From Flammeovirgaceae bacterium UBA4465 (GTDB lineage Bacteria > Bacteroidota > Bacteroidia > Cytophagales > Cyclobacteriaceae): a stretch of DNA of 64,000 bases. Position 1 is the stretch's first letter. Each line of letters starts with the position of its first letter. Under the pieces are notes generated by a model. It worked only from the letters and a program-made list of their open reading frames with translations, ran no database searches and was not told where the DNA came from. Below are positions 26,883 to 36,867 of this stretch, in pieces. The position numbers and the translations under genes are program-made. The stretch covers positions 1-64,000 of the forward strand of contig CAJJBF010000002.1 of NCBI GenBank assembly GCA_905182375.1, written 5' to 3'.

Positions 26883-27854
26883 TTAAAATACATTACTTTT
26901 TAAAGCCAAACCTGTAGCTTCATCTAAATCAAAAATTAGGTTCATGTTTTGAATGGCCTGCCCTGAAGCCCCTTTTAATAAATTGTCTATTACCGTAATA
27001 ATAAGTACTTGATTCTCAGTTTTGGAAACATGAACCAATGCTTTATTGGTATTGGTTACCATCTTTAAATCAGGATTTTGATCGATCATATGCGTGAAAG
27101 GGTGTCCTTCATAATAATCTTTATAAATAGATTTGAGGCTAGCTTCACTTTCATCTGAATTGAAATAAGTGCTGGTGATGATGCCTCGAGTAAAGGCCCC
27201 ACGATAGGGTATAAAGTTCATACGGCCAGAAAATGAAGGATTTAACTGATCGCAAGATTGGCCTATTTCCCGAAGATGTTGATGCTCAAACGCCTTGTAA
27301 ACACTGGCATTATCATTCCTCCAAGAATAATGAGAAGTCGCCGTTTTGGCTTGACCGGCACCTGTTGATCCGGTAAGTCCTGATACATGAATATCCCCAT
27401 GAACTACGGATGCGGCCATAGCAGGCAGTAAACCCAATTGGATGGCAGTGGCAAAGCAACCTGGATTAGCGATGTAATTGGCTTTCCGTATCCATTTTCG
27501 AGACATTTCAGGTAATCCATAGACAAATTGATGGGAGCCAGAGATTCTGAAATCTTGACTTAAATCTATGATCTTGATTGAATACAGTTCAGTGTGAGCC
27601 GCCAAGTAAGTTTGAGATTGACCGTGTCCTTTGCAAAGGAAAACTACATCTAGTTCTCGAACCTCCAGCTTTTCTTGAAACTCAGATTCAACATCAACAA
27701 CCAAGTCGGTATGAATGGATGAGATTTTTTTACCTTTTTGACTTTCACTTTGTGCAATAATTTGGTCAACATTGGGATGATTACATAATATCCTGATCAA
27801 CTCCCCTGCAGTATAACCTGCCGCACCTACGATTCCTATATTTAATTTATGCAT
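26883..27854 (-). CDS. argC: N-acyl-gamma-glutamyl-phosphate reductase
   Basis: NADPH-dependent reductase making N-acylglutamate semialdehyde. The N-terminal loop GIVGAAGYTAGELIRIL (residues 7-23) binds NADP. The catalytic cysteine is C133 in IANPGCFATAIQLGLLP. The HQHLREIGQ segment supplies the acid/base histidine. It has 323 residues. It overlaps argG upstream by 8 bases. Confidence 0.95.
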   Translation of the reverse strand: MHKLNIGIVGAAGYTAGELIRILCNHPNVDQIIAQSESQKGKKISSIHTDLVVDVESEFQEKLEVRELDVVFLCKGHGQSQTYLAAHTELYSIKIIDLSQDFRISGSHQFVYGLPEMSRKWIRKANYIANPGCFATAIQLGLLPAMAASVVHGDIHVSGLTGSTGAGQAKTATSHYSWRNDNASVYKAFEHQHLREIGQSCDQLNPSFSGRMNFIPYRGAFTRGIITSTYFNSDESEASLKSIYKDYYEGHPFTHMIDQNPDLKMVTNTNKALVHVSKTENQVLIITVIDNLLKGASGQAIQNMNLIFDLDEATGLALKSNVF

Positions 27855-29034
27855 CTTTTAATCCGTAGTATAATTTGGTTTGATTAGAAAAAATTTTCGT
27901 AAAGCCTTTGACTTCTGCAGCAGACCAGGCCTTATTTGTCTCACCATAGTTGGCTACAGCAGACTGCATCAAATCAAAATCAGATTGAATACCCAGTAAT
28001 TGAAATCTATACGGTGCTAAGCGTATTTCAACAGTACCTGTTACATTTTTTTGTGATGAAGAAAGAAAGGCCTCTATATTTCTCATCACAGGGTCTAGGT
28101 ATTGACCTTCGTGCATCAGACTTCCATAAAAAGCAGTCATTTGATCCTTAATAAACAATTGCTGCTTCGATAAGGTATGTTTCTCAAGTAAGTGATGCCC
28201 TTTGATGAGCATTAATGGCCCAGCCGCCTCAAATCCTACACGTCCTTTGATACCTATGATGGTATCTCCTACATGCACATCCCGACCAATGGCATACTTA
28301 CCGCCCCACTCATTTAAATGCTTAATTACGTCAATAGGAGTCATAATCGTACCGTTCAGGCCAACCGGCTCACCCTTTTGAAATCTTATCGCAATCACCT
28401 CAGCGTCGACCTCTTGGAGTTGATTTGGAAATGCTTCTTCAGGTAACACCCCATTTGAGGTAAGGGTTTCCATACCTCCAATAGAAGTTCCCCACAATCC
28501 TTCATTAATTGAGTACCGTGCTTTTTCCCAAACACCCTCCACGCCATGCTGCTGCAAATAAGAAATTTCTTCTTCGCGAGACAATGCCAAATCTCTGATA
28601 GGTGTGATGATCTCAATGTGAGGGCACATCGTTTGAAAAATAAGGTCAAATCTGATCTGATCATTTCCAGCCCCTGTACTTCCATGTGCAATGGCATCTA
28701 CCTTCATTTCTATGGCCAAATAAGCCAACGCCATCGCTTGGAAAACTCGCTCTGCACTCACAGAAAGAGGGTAAGTATTGTTTTTTAATACATTTCCAAA
28801 GATTAAATACTTTATCCCCTGCTCATAAAAATGCGCAGTCTGGTCAATGAATTTATAGTCCGAAACACCCAATGACAAGGCTTTTTCCTGCAATTGATTC
28901 GCAGCTGTCTGATCAAATCCTCCCGTATTTATGGTGGCTGCTACCACCTCAAAACCACACTCTTTGACCAAATGCATGGCACAATAGGAAGTATCTAAAC
29001 CGCCGCTGAAGGCAAGTAGTACTTTTTTCTTCAT
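27847..29034 (-). CDS. argG: Argininosuccinate synthase
   Basis: ATP-dependent ligase joining citrulline and aspartate. The PP-loop AFSGGLDTS is at residues 8-16. The adenylate-binding and citrulline-site segments (HGSTGAGNDQIRFDL, WGTSIGGMETLTSNG) are conserved. It has 395 residues. It belongs to the variant ArgG subgroup common in Bacteroidota (the sequence after the PP-loop is unlike the enterobacterial form). It starts in a 4-base overlap with the upstream acetyltransferase gene. Confidence 0.95.
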   Translation of the reverse strand: MKKKVLLAFSGGLDTSYCAMHLVKECGFEVVAATINTGGFDQTAANQLQEKALSLGVSDYKFIDQTAHFYEQGIKYLIFGNVLKNNTYPLSVSAERVFQAMALAYLAIEMKVDAIAHGSTGAGNDQIRFDLIFQTMCPHIEIITPIRDLALSREEEISYLQQHGVEGVWEKARYSINEGLWGTSIGGMETLTSNGVLPEEAFPNQLQEVDAEVIAIRFQKGEPVGLNGTIMTPIDVIKHLNEWGGKYAIGRDVHVGDTIIGIKGRVGFEAAGPLMLIKGHHLLEKHTLSKQQLFIKDQMTAFYGSLMHEGQYLDPVMRNIEAFLSSSQKNVTGTVEIRLAPYRFQLLGIQSDFDLMQSAVANYGETNKAWSAAEVKGFTKIFSNQTKLYYGLKDA

Positions 29035-29663
29035 ATTGATAGTTTATTATCGCCCATCTTATTCTTAATAGCTGCCCATCTACTGAGCCATTTCGACTTA
29101 TTCCAGAAATGTTTTTTCTTTCCCTTGTTAATGGCTGGATTATATAACATCCCTGTGCAGAGACAGTTACTCCGGTTCTTTGTTTGTAAAATCTCATAGT
29201 TGACACAACTCTGACAGCCTTTCCAAAACGCAACATCATCGGTCAATTCACTGAAGGTGACTGGTTCATACCCCAATTCTGAATTTATTTTCATTACAGG
29301 CAATGACGTGGTTAATCCAAAGAGTTTAGCTTCAGGAAACATTTTTACGGAATGGTGAAAAGCAATCTTTTTAATTTTTTTTGCCACTCCTTTGTTCCGA
29401 AATTTATGATGGATGACGAGTCCAGAATTGGCTACGTATTTGGTGTTACCCCAACTTTCTATATAACAAAATCCGACGAGCTCTCCCTGACGAGTGACCG
29501 CAATAATGGCCTTACGCTCATTTATTTTCTGTATGATGTAACTGGGTGAACGTTTGGCAATACCAGTTCCCCTTTTTTTGGCGCTCTCTTCTATCAAAGC
29601 AGATATATCATGGGCATATCCCACATGATGTGCTGAAGCGATTTGAATTACAACTGAATCCAT
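29031..29663 (-). CDS. GNAT-family N-acyltransferase, likely N-acylglutamate synthase
   Basis: GNAT acyltransferase of 210 residues. The acyl-CoA pyrophosphate loop is FRNKGVAKKI in the middle of the protein. A C-terminal cluster of four cysteines (KGCQSC and NCLCTGM) could bind a metal. It is the first gene of the arginine operon and overlaps argG by 4 bases. No classical argA or argJ is present, so it is the obvious candidate for the first step, acylation of glutamate. I recall genetic evidence from other Bacteroidota for such a gene, but I cannot verify it here. The acyl donor (acetyl- or succinyl-CoA) is unknown. Confidence 0.75.
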   Translation of the reverse strand: MDSVVIQIASAHHVGYAHDISALIEESAKKRGTGIAKRSPSYIIQKINERKAIIAVTRQGELVGFCYIESWGNTKYVANSGLVIHHKFRNKGVAKKIKKIAFHHSVKMFPEAKLFGLTTSLPVMKINSELGYEPVTFSELTDDVAFWKGCQSCVNYEILQTKNRSNCLCTGMLYNPAINKGKKKHFWNKSKWLSRWAAIKNKMGDNKLSI

Positions 29664-30197
29664 TGCTTGGTTAAATAAATAATAAAATAATAAAAAGGTA
29701 GATGAGGGCCGACCGTTCCACGTAGGAGGTCATTTTGATATATAGGCTAACGCCTAGCCGGGAAAATCGGCCTTAACAGAAAACTGAATGCTATGTAAAT
29801 GCTTGAAATCATGTTTTACAGTGCAAGAATAATATTAATTTTTAATTTTATCTAAAAAAAGAGAGAAAAAGGGTGTAAATGATTTAAAAAAAAGAAGATA
29901 AGTGTTTTAGGAGCTGCTATGCTTAATAATTTACTCCTTTTGATCAAGTGTCTATTTCTAAAACTAATCAAATTGGCACGTTCGTAATAACTGAATTTTG
30001 AATAAAAAATTCTCTCTTCCAAACGACTGATTGTTCAATGGGATACTTTTTCACCTTATCGTCTTCGCGAGAAATGCTTGGTAAACAAATAAAAATAGCT
30101 TGGATAAAGTGCCTACCGCTCAAATAATAATAGCTGATATATAAGTTACTCACCCCAAATTATACATAAATTAATATATAATTAATTGACTTATCAA
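29664..30197. other. Divergent intergenic region upstream of the arginine operon
   Basis: Divergent spacer between the arginine operon (leftward) and an amidohydrolase (rightward). It contains a GC-rich patch at 29700-29773 that can fold (separate entry) and otherwise AT-rich sequence. No clear TAnnTTTG promoter was found for either gene. The best near-match on the arginine side is TATTCTTG around 29842-29849. A minus-strand frame at 29968-30153 has no family features and is not accepted. Confidence 0.4.
29705..29773. ncRNA. Candidate structured leader or small RNA (orientation uncertain)
   Basis: GGCC(GA) at 29707-29712 pairs with (TC)GGCC at 29767-29772 and encloses two hairpins. GACC...GGTC at 29711-29731 has an inner CC/GG stem and an ACGTA loop. 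TAGGC-TAAC-GCCTA at 29743-29756 is a perfect 5-bp stem with a tetraloop. The patch is clearly more GC-rich than its surroundings. On the minus strand it would lie in the 5' leader of the arginine operon and overlaps a 20-codon frame (29671-29733) ending 7 bases before the acetyltransferase start. I do not recognise a known RNA family. Confidence 0.3.
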
Positions 30198-33100
30198 ATG
30201 AGACTCAGAGGACTAATCATACTAATTGGCTTGCTTTTGGTCAATATTCAAGTGTTTTCGCAAGAAACTGTAACACCGAACGATGTTCACGACGAACGCG
30301 TCCATGACTATGCATTTATAAATGCTCACCTGTTTGTTGACTATCAAACCGAAATTAAAAATGCGACTTTACTGATAAAAGAGGGTAAAGTCATTCAAAT
30401 GGGAGCCAACCTTACTGCTCCTTTGGATTATATCTTGGTTGACCTCAAGGGTAAGTATATTTATCCTTCTTTAATTGACCTACATACCCATTATGGACTT
30501 CCGAAAGCAGCGCTTGCTAAATCCAGAGGATTTACCGGTGCAGAGCAAATGCTAACCAAAACTCCCGGAGCCTATAATGCTAATGAAGCCATCAAATCAG
30601 ATTTTGATGCAAGCGAAGTGTTTAACAATAATGAAAAAACCGCCACAATCTTCCGTAAAATAGGTTTTGGATCAGTCCTTTCCTTTAGGGCAGACGGTAT
30701 TGCACGAGGTACCTCAACTTTTACGACCCTTGGAGATAATCCAAATAAAAACATCCTTATTCAAAACGCTGCCGCCCATTACTCTCTTAACAAGGGAACC
30801 TCTAAACAATATTATCCAGGTTCCACCATGGGCTATATTTCCTTGTTACGTCAAACTTATTTAGATGCCGCATGGTACGGGCAGTTCAACCCGCGCCCCT
30901 TTTTAGATCAATCACTTGAGGCATGGATCGCTGGACAAAATTTGCCCCAATTTTTTGATGCCGGTGGATGGATCAATGTACTGAGGGCAGATAAAGTTGG
31001 TGATGAATTTGATATCCAATATGTAATAAAAAGTGGTGGAGATACTTACAAAAGAATTGAAGAAATTAAAGCAACCGGAGCCACGCTCATTGCACCTATA
31101 AATTTTCCAGAAGCCTACGATGTAGATGATCCAATTGATGCCCTTTCGGTCTCGTTGGCCGATATGAAACATTGGGAATTGGCTCCCTCAAATTTAGCAA
31201 GACTCGAAGCAGCTGGTATCAACTTTGCCATAACAAGTGATGGACTTACTAAAAAATCAAATTTTCTGAATCAAATGCGTAAAGCCATAGATCATGGACT
31301 TTCTGAGTCAACGGCACTTAAAGCCCTGACGCATACACCCGCTAAACTGATCCAAATAGATGATCAATTAGGTTCGTTAAGACCTGATATGCTGGCCAAT
31401 TTCATTATTACCTCTGGTAAATTATTCGATGAAAAAACCATTATATATGAAAATTGGGTTCAGGGAAAAGCTTATCGTTTCCAGTCATTGAGTACAGAAG
31501 ATTATCAAGGGAAGTATACCCTAACCTTAGACAATAAAGATTACCAAATGACGATCACTGGCGCGGCTGGGTCAGAAAAAGCCCAACTTATCCTCAATGA
31601 CTCCGTTACGCATGAGATAAAATCAGCGTTAACAGCCACTTTAGCTGCCTTTAGCTTTCCTCTAAATAAAAAAACAATCAGATTATCAGGCTGGCGAACC
31701 GATTCAGGTTGGAAAGGAACCGGTCAATTAGCTGATGGCAAATGGATCCAATGGAACTCCACGCGCACAAGTGATTTAGATCCAAAACAAGAAAAAAAGA
31801 AATTGACTACCCCTCCAACAGATGCTCTAGGTCCGGTAATCTTTCCATTTGTCGCGTTTGGTAATGAGACCCATCCACAACAACATACTTTACTTATAAA
31901 AAACACTACCGTATGGACCAATGAAACCATGGGAATCTTGGAGGATACAGATGTATTATTAAAAGAAGGGAAAATTTCAGAGATAGGTAAAAATCTCCAA
32001 GATCCTTCAGCTCTGGTCATTGATGGCCGTGGAAAACACTTGACCAGTGGCATTATTGATGAACATAGCCACATCGGAGGTGGGGGCAATGATCGAGCCA
32101 CTAACTCATCCATGGTTCGCATAGGAGATCAGCTGAATTCCGAAGATATTAATATTTATCGAGCCCTAGCTGGCGGCGTTACGGCGGTTCAAGTACTTCA
32201 TGGTTCGGCCAATCCGGTCGGGGGTCAATCTGCCTTGATCAAGTTGCGTTGGGGAGTAGCTCCAGATGACTTGAAAATCAAAAATGCAGATGGCTACATC
32301 AAATTTGCCTTAGGTGAAAACGTAAAAAGATCACGAAATCCCAGTTCTACCAGGTTTCCCCAAACCAGAATGGGTGTAGAACAAGTGTATATGGATGGAT
32401 TCACCCAAGCCCTCGCCTACGATAAGGTGTGGTCTGTCTACGATGAGCTTCCAAAAAAATCAAAAATTAATATTCATCAACCTAGGCGAGATTTGGTAGA
32501 TGAAGCCATGATGGAAATCATTAACAAGGAGCGCTTCATCACTTGCCATTCTTACGTTCAATCTGAGATCAATATGTTGATGAAGGTCGCAGAGCAATTC
32601 AATTTTAACATCAATACCTTCACGCATATCTTAGAAGGATATAAAGTTGCTGATAAAATGAAAGCCCATGGCGCCGGTGCTTCAACCTTTTCTGACTGGT
32701 GGAATTACAAATGGGAAGTACGTTATGCCATTCCATATAATGCCTGCTATCATGTACACTGAGGGGGTCGTACGGCCATCAATTCAGATGATTCCAACAG
32801 CGGAAGAAGACTGAACCAAGAAGCAGCAAAATCCGTGAAATATGGAGGACTATCTGAAGAAAATGTATGGAAAATGGTTACGCTAAATCCCGCTAAATTA
32901 CTTCATTTGGATGACCGTATGGGAAGTGTCAAAGTAGGTAAAGATGCCGATATCGTCCTATGGACAGATCATCCCCTTTCTGTTTATGCTCAAGTAGAAA
33001 ACAACCATTGTTGATGGCATTGTCTATTTCGATGTGGAAAAGGACAAAAGCTCCGGAGCGATGATCCATTCAGAGCGTGCTAGACTCATTCAAAAGATGA

Positions 33101-33216
33101 AAAATGCAAAGAACAGTGGTGCCCCTTCGAAGCTTCGAAGCTCGGAAATATTTATTGAATTTGATTGCGATGATGACCACCTGGCTATCTCATTTGATCT
33201 GGATACAAAAGACTAA
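30198..33216 (+). CDS. Exported two-domain amidohydrolase (three frameshifts in the assembly)
   Basis: Large periplasmic or secreted amidohydrolase of about 1000 residues. A signal peptide (LRGLIILIGLLLVNIQVFSQ) is followed by two tandem amidohydrolase-superfamily domains. Domain 1 has DLHTHYGLP (HxH) and a late ITSDG aspartate. Domain 2 (from about residue 560) has DEHSHIGGGG, ITCHSYVQSE, FTHILEGYK and AINSDDSN, a complete metal site. The frame is broken by a TGA at 32760. Removing one T near 32748, adding one A near 32770 and removing one C near 33002 restores continuous family sequence to 33216, so I annotate one gene. The upstream TTG at 30186 is less likely than the ATG at 30198. The substrate is unknown; distant relatives include imidazolonepropionase- and prolidase-type hydrolases. 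Confidence 0.8.
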
Positions 33217-33255
33217 ATAAAAGACATTAGCTCCATTACATATAATATATTAAAC

Positions 33256-34557
33256 ATGAAGAAAATTATTAATCTCTCTCTCGGAATATGGATGACCTTT
33301 TCAGTCATCGCGCAAGTACCTGTACCTGCATCCTCCCAAAATCAACCCATCCTACTTGTAGGAGGGGTGGCCCATATAGGCAATGGAGAAGTGATTCAAA
33401 ACTCATTGATCGGATTTGATAAAGGGAAAATAACTCTGGTTAATGAATCATCAAATAATGTTACTGATTCCTCTGGATTTAAAGTAATTGACATTACCGG
33501 AAAGCACGTTTACCCAGGATTCATACTCCCCAACTCACAGATAGGATTACAAGAAGTAAGTTCGATAAGAGCCATGAGCGATATGGACGAACGCGGAGAA
33601 ATGAATCCCAATGTAAGATCCGTTATATCATATAATACAGATTCGGAATTTATTCCAACCTTTCGATTTAATGGTATTTTAGTTGCGGAAACGACCCCCG
33701 TGGGTGGCCGAATTTCTGGGACCTCATCTGTCATGGAAATGGAAGGTTGGAATTGGGAAGATGCAGCGCATACTGTGGATATCGGTATCCACATGAATTG
33801 GCCCTCAAAGATGAATCGTAAATTTGATTACAACACTTATACGGCAAAAATGGAGCCCAATAAAAAATATGATGGGTCCATTGCTTCTTTGAAAGAACTT
33901 TTTAAGGATGCCTTGGCTTATGGAACTAAATTAAACCCATCGGTCAACCTAAAATTAGCCGCACTTCAAGGACTTTTTAATGGAAATTTAATCCTATTTA
34001 TTCATGCCGGAACGTCTAAGGAAATCATAGAAAGTGTCCTTTTTACAAAGGAAATAGGCGTCCAAAAAATGGTACTCATTTCTGGCAGTGCTCTTTTGAA
34101 TATAGTAGGGTTTTTAAGAGAGCATGATATTGGAGTGATTATACCCCCTACACACAGTATGCCTAGTAGGGTAGATGAAGACGTTTATGGACCTTATAAA
34201 CTCCCCTCTCAATTGTTTGAAGCAGGACTCACTGTATCGCTTTCACATCGTGGTATGCTTGCCCATGGAAGAAACCTGCCTTTCTTTGCGGGAACGGCAG
34301 CTGCTTACGGTTTAGATAAAGAAGAAGCCTTAAAAATGATTACTTCTAACACAGCTAAGCTCCTAGGTATCGATGATCGCCTAGGCACGTTGATGATAGG
34401 CAAAGATGCAACGCTATTTGTCTCTGAAGGAGATGCTTTAGATTTTAGAACCAATATTTTGTCCCATGCCTTCATCAGTGGAAAACAAGTAACCCTGAAT
34501 AATAAACAACAAGAATTATATCAAAGATTTTCTAAAAAATATGGCCATATAGACTGA
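33256..34557 (+). CDS. Exported amidohydrolase-like protein with degenerate metal site
   Basis: A 433-residue amidohydrolase-family protein with an N-terminal signal peptide (MKKIINLSLGIWMTFSVIAQ). The N-terminal beta-sandwich part and the C-terminal NTAKLLGIDDRLGTLMIGKDATLFV motif are clear. The first HxH metal motif is replaced: the strand after GKHVYPGF reads ILPNSQIGLQE. A histidine remains in FIHAGTSKE, but the late catalytic Asp region reads SLSHRGMLAHGRN instead of SxD. It follows the two-domain amidohydrolase after 39 bases and is probably co-transcribed. It may be a partner or pseudoenzyme of the first protein. Confidence 0.8.
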   Translation: MKKIINLSLGIWMTFSVIAQVPVPASSQNQPILLVGGVAHIGNGEVIQNSLIGFDKGKITLVNESSNNVTDSSGFKVIDITGKHVYPGFILPNSQIGLQEVSSIRAMSDMDERGEMNPNVRSVISYNTDSEFIPTFRFNGILVAETTPVGGRISGTSSVMEMEGWNWEDAAHTVDIGIHMNWPSKMNRKFDYNTYTAKMEPNKKYDGSIASLKELFKDALAYGTKLNPSVNLKLAALQGLFNGNLILFIHAGTSKEIIESVLFTKEIGVQKMVLISGSALLNIVGFLREHDIGVIIPPTHSMPSRVDEDVYGPYKLPSQLFEAGLTVSLSHRGMLAHGRNLPFFAGTAAAYGLDKEEALKMITSNTAKLLGIDDRLGTLMIGKDATLFVSEGDALDFRTNILSHAFISGKQVTLNNKQQELYQRFSKKYGHID

Positions 34558-34776
34558 TGTCCTAAACGGGTATGGAATCTGAAAAGTATTGGATTCTGAA
34601 TCCATTTAAGTTCAGGTCGTCTGTTTACTTCTATGTAAGCTGAGCCATCACGATGCCAAAAAAAATACTGCTGATTACCGCAGATACTATGTCTCAGACC
34701 CCAAACACTAGCAATAGATATGCACAGAACACCCGCATTACAAAATAGAAAAAGGACTGAAAATACTTCCTTAAAG
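34558..34776. other. Spacer between convergent amidohydrolase and nqrE
   Basis: Convergent spacer where nqrF would be expected. I see no FAD- or 2Fe-2S-binding motif in any frame. A minus-strand frame ending at 34521 has no recognisable domain. A short palindrome TGGATTC-T-GAATCCA lies near 34592-34606, with no loop large enough for an RNA hairpin. Confidence 0.5.
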
Positions 34777-35388
34777 TTAAAGGGCAATGCCAATAAAAGC
34801 CTTAAAGGCCAAGCCCATAAGACCTGTAATCAGCATGGTAATTCCCAAGCCTTTGAGTCCAGAAGGAACCATGGAGTATTTTAATTTTTCTCGGATCGCT
34901 GCCAGGGCTATGATGGCCAAGAAAAATCCAAAACCAGATCCGAAGCCGTATGACGCAGCCTCAATGATGTTGTAATCTTTCTGAACCATAAACAATGAAG
35001 AACCCAAAATAGCACAGTTCACAGCAATTAAGGGTAAAAAAATACCCAATGATCCATAAAGAGCTGGCGAAAGTTTTTCAATAATCATCTCCACCAATTG
35101 CACCATAGATGCAATTACAGCAATGAACATAATGAATTGAAGAAAAGTCAAGTCAATAGACTCAAAGCTTCCATCTATCCATGTCAAGGCCCCTTCTTTA
35201 AGCACATATTCTTGGAGCAACCAATTAACGGGTACTGTTAATGTGAGTACAAAAACTACCGCTAACCCAAGACCAAAAGCTGTTTCTACTTTTTTAGATA
35301 CTGCCAAAAATGAACACATACCTAGATAATAGGCAAAGATCATGTTGTCTATAAAAATACCTCTAAGTGCTATATTAAAAACTTCCAT
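34777..35388 (-). CDS. nqrE: Na+-translocating NADH:quinone reductase subunit E
   Basis: Membrane subunit of Na+-NQR, about 203 residues with six hydrophobic helices. The start [31 protein letters not shown] matches the family N-terminus closely. I prefer it to the longer frame opening at 35442, which would overlap nqrD by 40 bases. NqrD and NqrE are homologous inverted-topology subunits that together hold an intramembrane iron centre with one Cys from each repeat (here within GMCSFL and VNCAILG). It is the last recognisable gene of the operon. Confidence 0.93.
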   Translation of the reverse strand: MEVFNIALRGIFIDNMIFAYYLGMCSFLAVSKKVETAFGLGLAVVFVLTLTVPVNWLLQEYVLKEGALTWIDGSFESIDLTFLQFIMFIAVIASMVQLVEMIIEKLSPALYGSLGIFLPLIAVNCAILGSSLFMVQKDYNIIEAASYGFGSGFGFFLAIIALAAIREKLKYSMVPSGLKGLGITMLITGLMGLAFKAFIGIAL

Positions 35389-35402
35389 TATGCTCTGTTC
35401 TA

Positions 35403-36084
35403 TTAATGTTCTACGTATCCTGACTTTGACCTTTGAATCCAAATGAGAATGCCTAGTACGACAAACGCACCTATTGAGTCGACCATCAGACCATTAGTTG
35501 GGAACGTCGTCCAGCCTATGGCTTCAAAAATTTTGAAGTCAAAGATGGAACCTGAACCTAATAATTCTCTGAAAAAGGCAACCGTTAATATGATCCAGGC
35601 ATAGCCAAATCCCGAGCCTAAACCATCCAATATGGAATCGTAGGGCTTGTTGGCCATAGCAAAAGCTTCGAGACGGCCCATCACGATACAATTGGTAATG
35701 ATCAGCCCAACATAAGCACCCAAAACTTTGTACATATCGTAACTGTAAGCTTTTAAAAATTCACTCACCAATGTCACTAAAGTCGCTACTACGGCCAATT
35801 GGACAATAATTCTGATCCTACCAGGAATCAAGTTTCGCATCAATGAAATGATTAAATTAGCAAATACGATAACAAATACTACCGCGATTGACATCACCAA
35901 AGTAGGCTCTAACTTCACGGTAACCGCCAAAGCGGAGCAAATACCCAATACTTGGATCGTAATAGGATTGTCATCCGACAATGGATCAGTAACAATATTC
36001 TTTCCTCCTTTTCGATAAAAAAGGTTCAGCAGGTTTTTTTTCTACCTCTAATTCTTTTTCTACTACCGTCGCTTCAGCACTCAT
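35403..36084 (-). CDS. nqrD: Na+-translocating NADH:quinone reductase subunit D (one frameshift near the start)
   Basis: Six-helix membrane subunit paired with NqrE. The conserved body [25 protein letters not shown] continues to the end at 35403, with the iron-site cysteines in GICSAL and TNCIVMG. The natural ATG is at 36084. From there a charged N-terminal segment (about 20 residues) reads in one frame and joins the conserved body if one base is dropped from the homopolymer at 36001-36003 ([20 protein letters not shown]). An annotation that starts at a TTG around 35981 would lose this segment. Confidence 0.9.
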
Positions 36085-36105
36085 ATTAATCTCATTAGTC
36101 GTTTT

Positions 36106-36867
36106 CTAGTTAATTGCAATTCCATTCTGACCCTTCGTATTCATGATAAAACTTTGATAACAACCCAAATATTCTTTCAACATTTTATTGACCCCTTTGG
36201 CAGTTATGGTCGCCCCAGAAAGGCCGTCAACCTCGTGCATGCTAAGACCTGTAATCCCTTCTCCCTTTACCATAGTAATAGATTCTAAATTACCATCATC
36301 ACTAAATATTTTTTTGTTTTCCTTATAACGATGTCTCACCTTTTCTTCGGTAATTCTAGCACCCAATCCAGGAGTTTCTCCTTTGTGATCAAAGGCAACT
36401 CCCTTTACCGTATTGAGATCTGATTCCAAAGCAACATAACCAGAGATCCAATCCCAAAGGCCCAATCCAAACATAGGAAAAACATAGGCTTCAACGACAT
36501 TGGGATCCAATTCATTTAATATCATGTAAATGGGGTACAATCGCTCCTCTCTATCTATTTTGTGGTTTTTTTGCGCATTTACCTTTTCCGCAATCAACGG
36601 ATTACCTTTGGCATCTACAGAAATAATCTCACCTTTAATGTCAACCACAATTGATTTTACGCGGTCTTTATATAGACTGAACACCTCTTCAGGTGTTTTG
36701 AAAGTTGAGATATCCATTACGGCACCTAAAATTTTCTTTTTAGTATCTAACTCGACTTGTTTATCTTGAGCAGGCTTTAACAAGACTGAGGTCAGAGACA
36801 TGGCTCCACCTATCAAAACAGTCATGATTGCGGAAAAGGCTAGGATGTAAATATTAGATCGTTGCAC
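36106..36867 (-). CDS. nqrC: Na+-translocating NADH:quinone reductase subunit C
   Basis: Subunit with one N-terminal membrane helix (about residues 7-27) and a periplasmic FMN-binding domain. The covalent FMN site is the threonine of SGATIT within LSGATITAKGVNKML near the C-terminus. GEISVDAKGNPLIAEK-like strands and the EGITGL segment fit NqrC/RnfG. It has 253 residues. It overlaps nqrB by 14 bases. A FMN transferase (ApbE) would be required and is not in this window. Confidence 0.95.
   Translation of the reverse strand: MQRSNIYILAFSAIMTVLIGGAMSLTSVLLKPAQDKQVELDTKKKILGAVMDISTFKTPEEVFSLYKDRVKSIVVDIKGEIISVDAKGNPLIAEKVNAQKNHKIDREERLYPIYMILNELDPNVVEAYVFPMFGLGLWDWISGYVALESDLNTVKGVAFDHKGETPGLGARITEEKVRHRYKENKKIFSDDGNLESITMVKGEGITGLSMHEVDGLSGATITAKGVNKMLKEYLGCYQSFIMNTKGQNGIAIN

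Noticed and set aside
29671-29733. Twenty-codon frame upstream of the GNAT gene as an arginine attenuation leader peptide
   Set aside because: It has a single arginine codon, so classical attenuation by arginine codon stalling is unsupported.
29705-29773. Resemblance of the hairpins to a guanidine-II or twister-type RNA
   Set aside because: The ACG-containing loops and CTAAC/GCCGG segments are only superficially similar, and the required paired core of these families is not present.
29968-30153. Minus-strand frame of 61 codons upstream of the amidohydrolase
   Set aside because: No family features, start context or partner gene; probably chance in AT-rich spacer.
34592-34606. Short palindrome TGGATTC-T-GAATCCA as terminator
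   Set aside because: One-base spacer leaves no room for an RNA loop, and short palindromes are common by chance.
34521-34793. Minus-strand frame of 90 codons after nqrE, considered as an nqrF remnant
   Set aside because: It overlaps nqrE and the amidohydrolase end and shows no 2Fe-2S or FAD motif.
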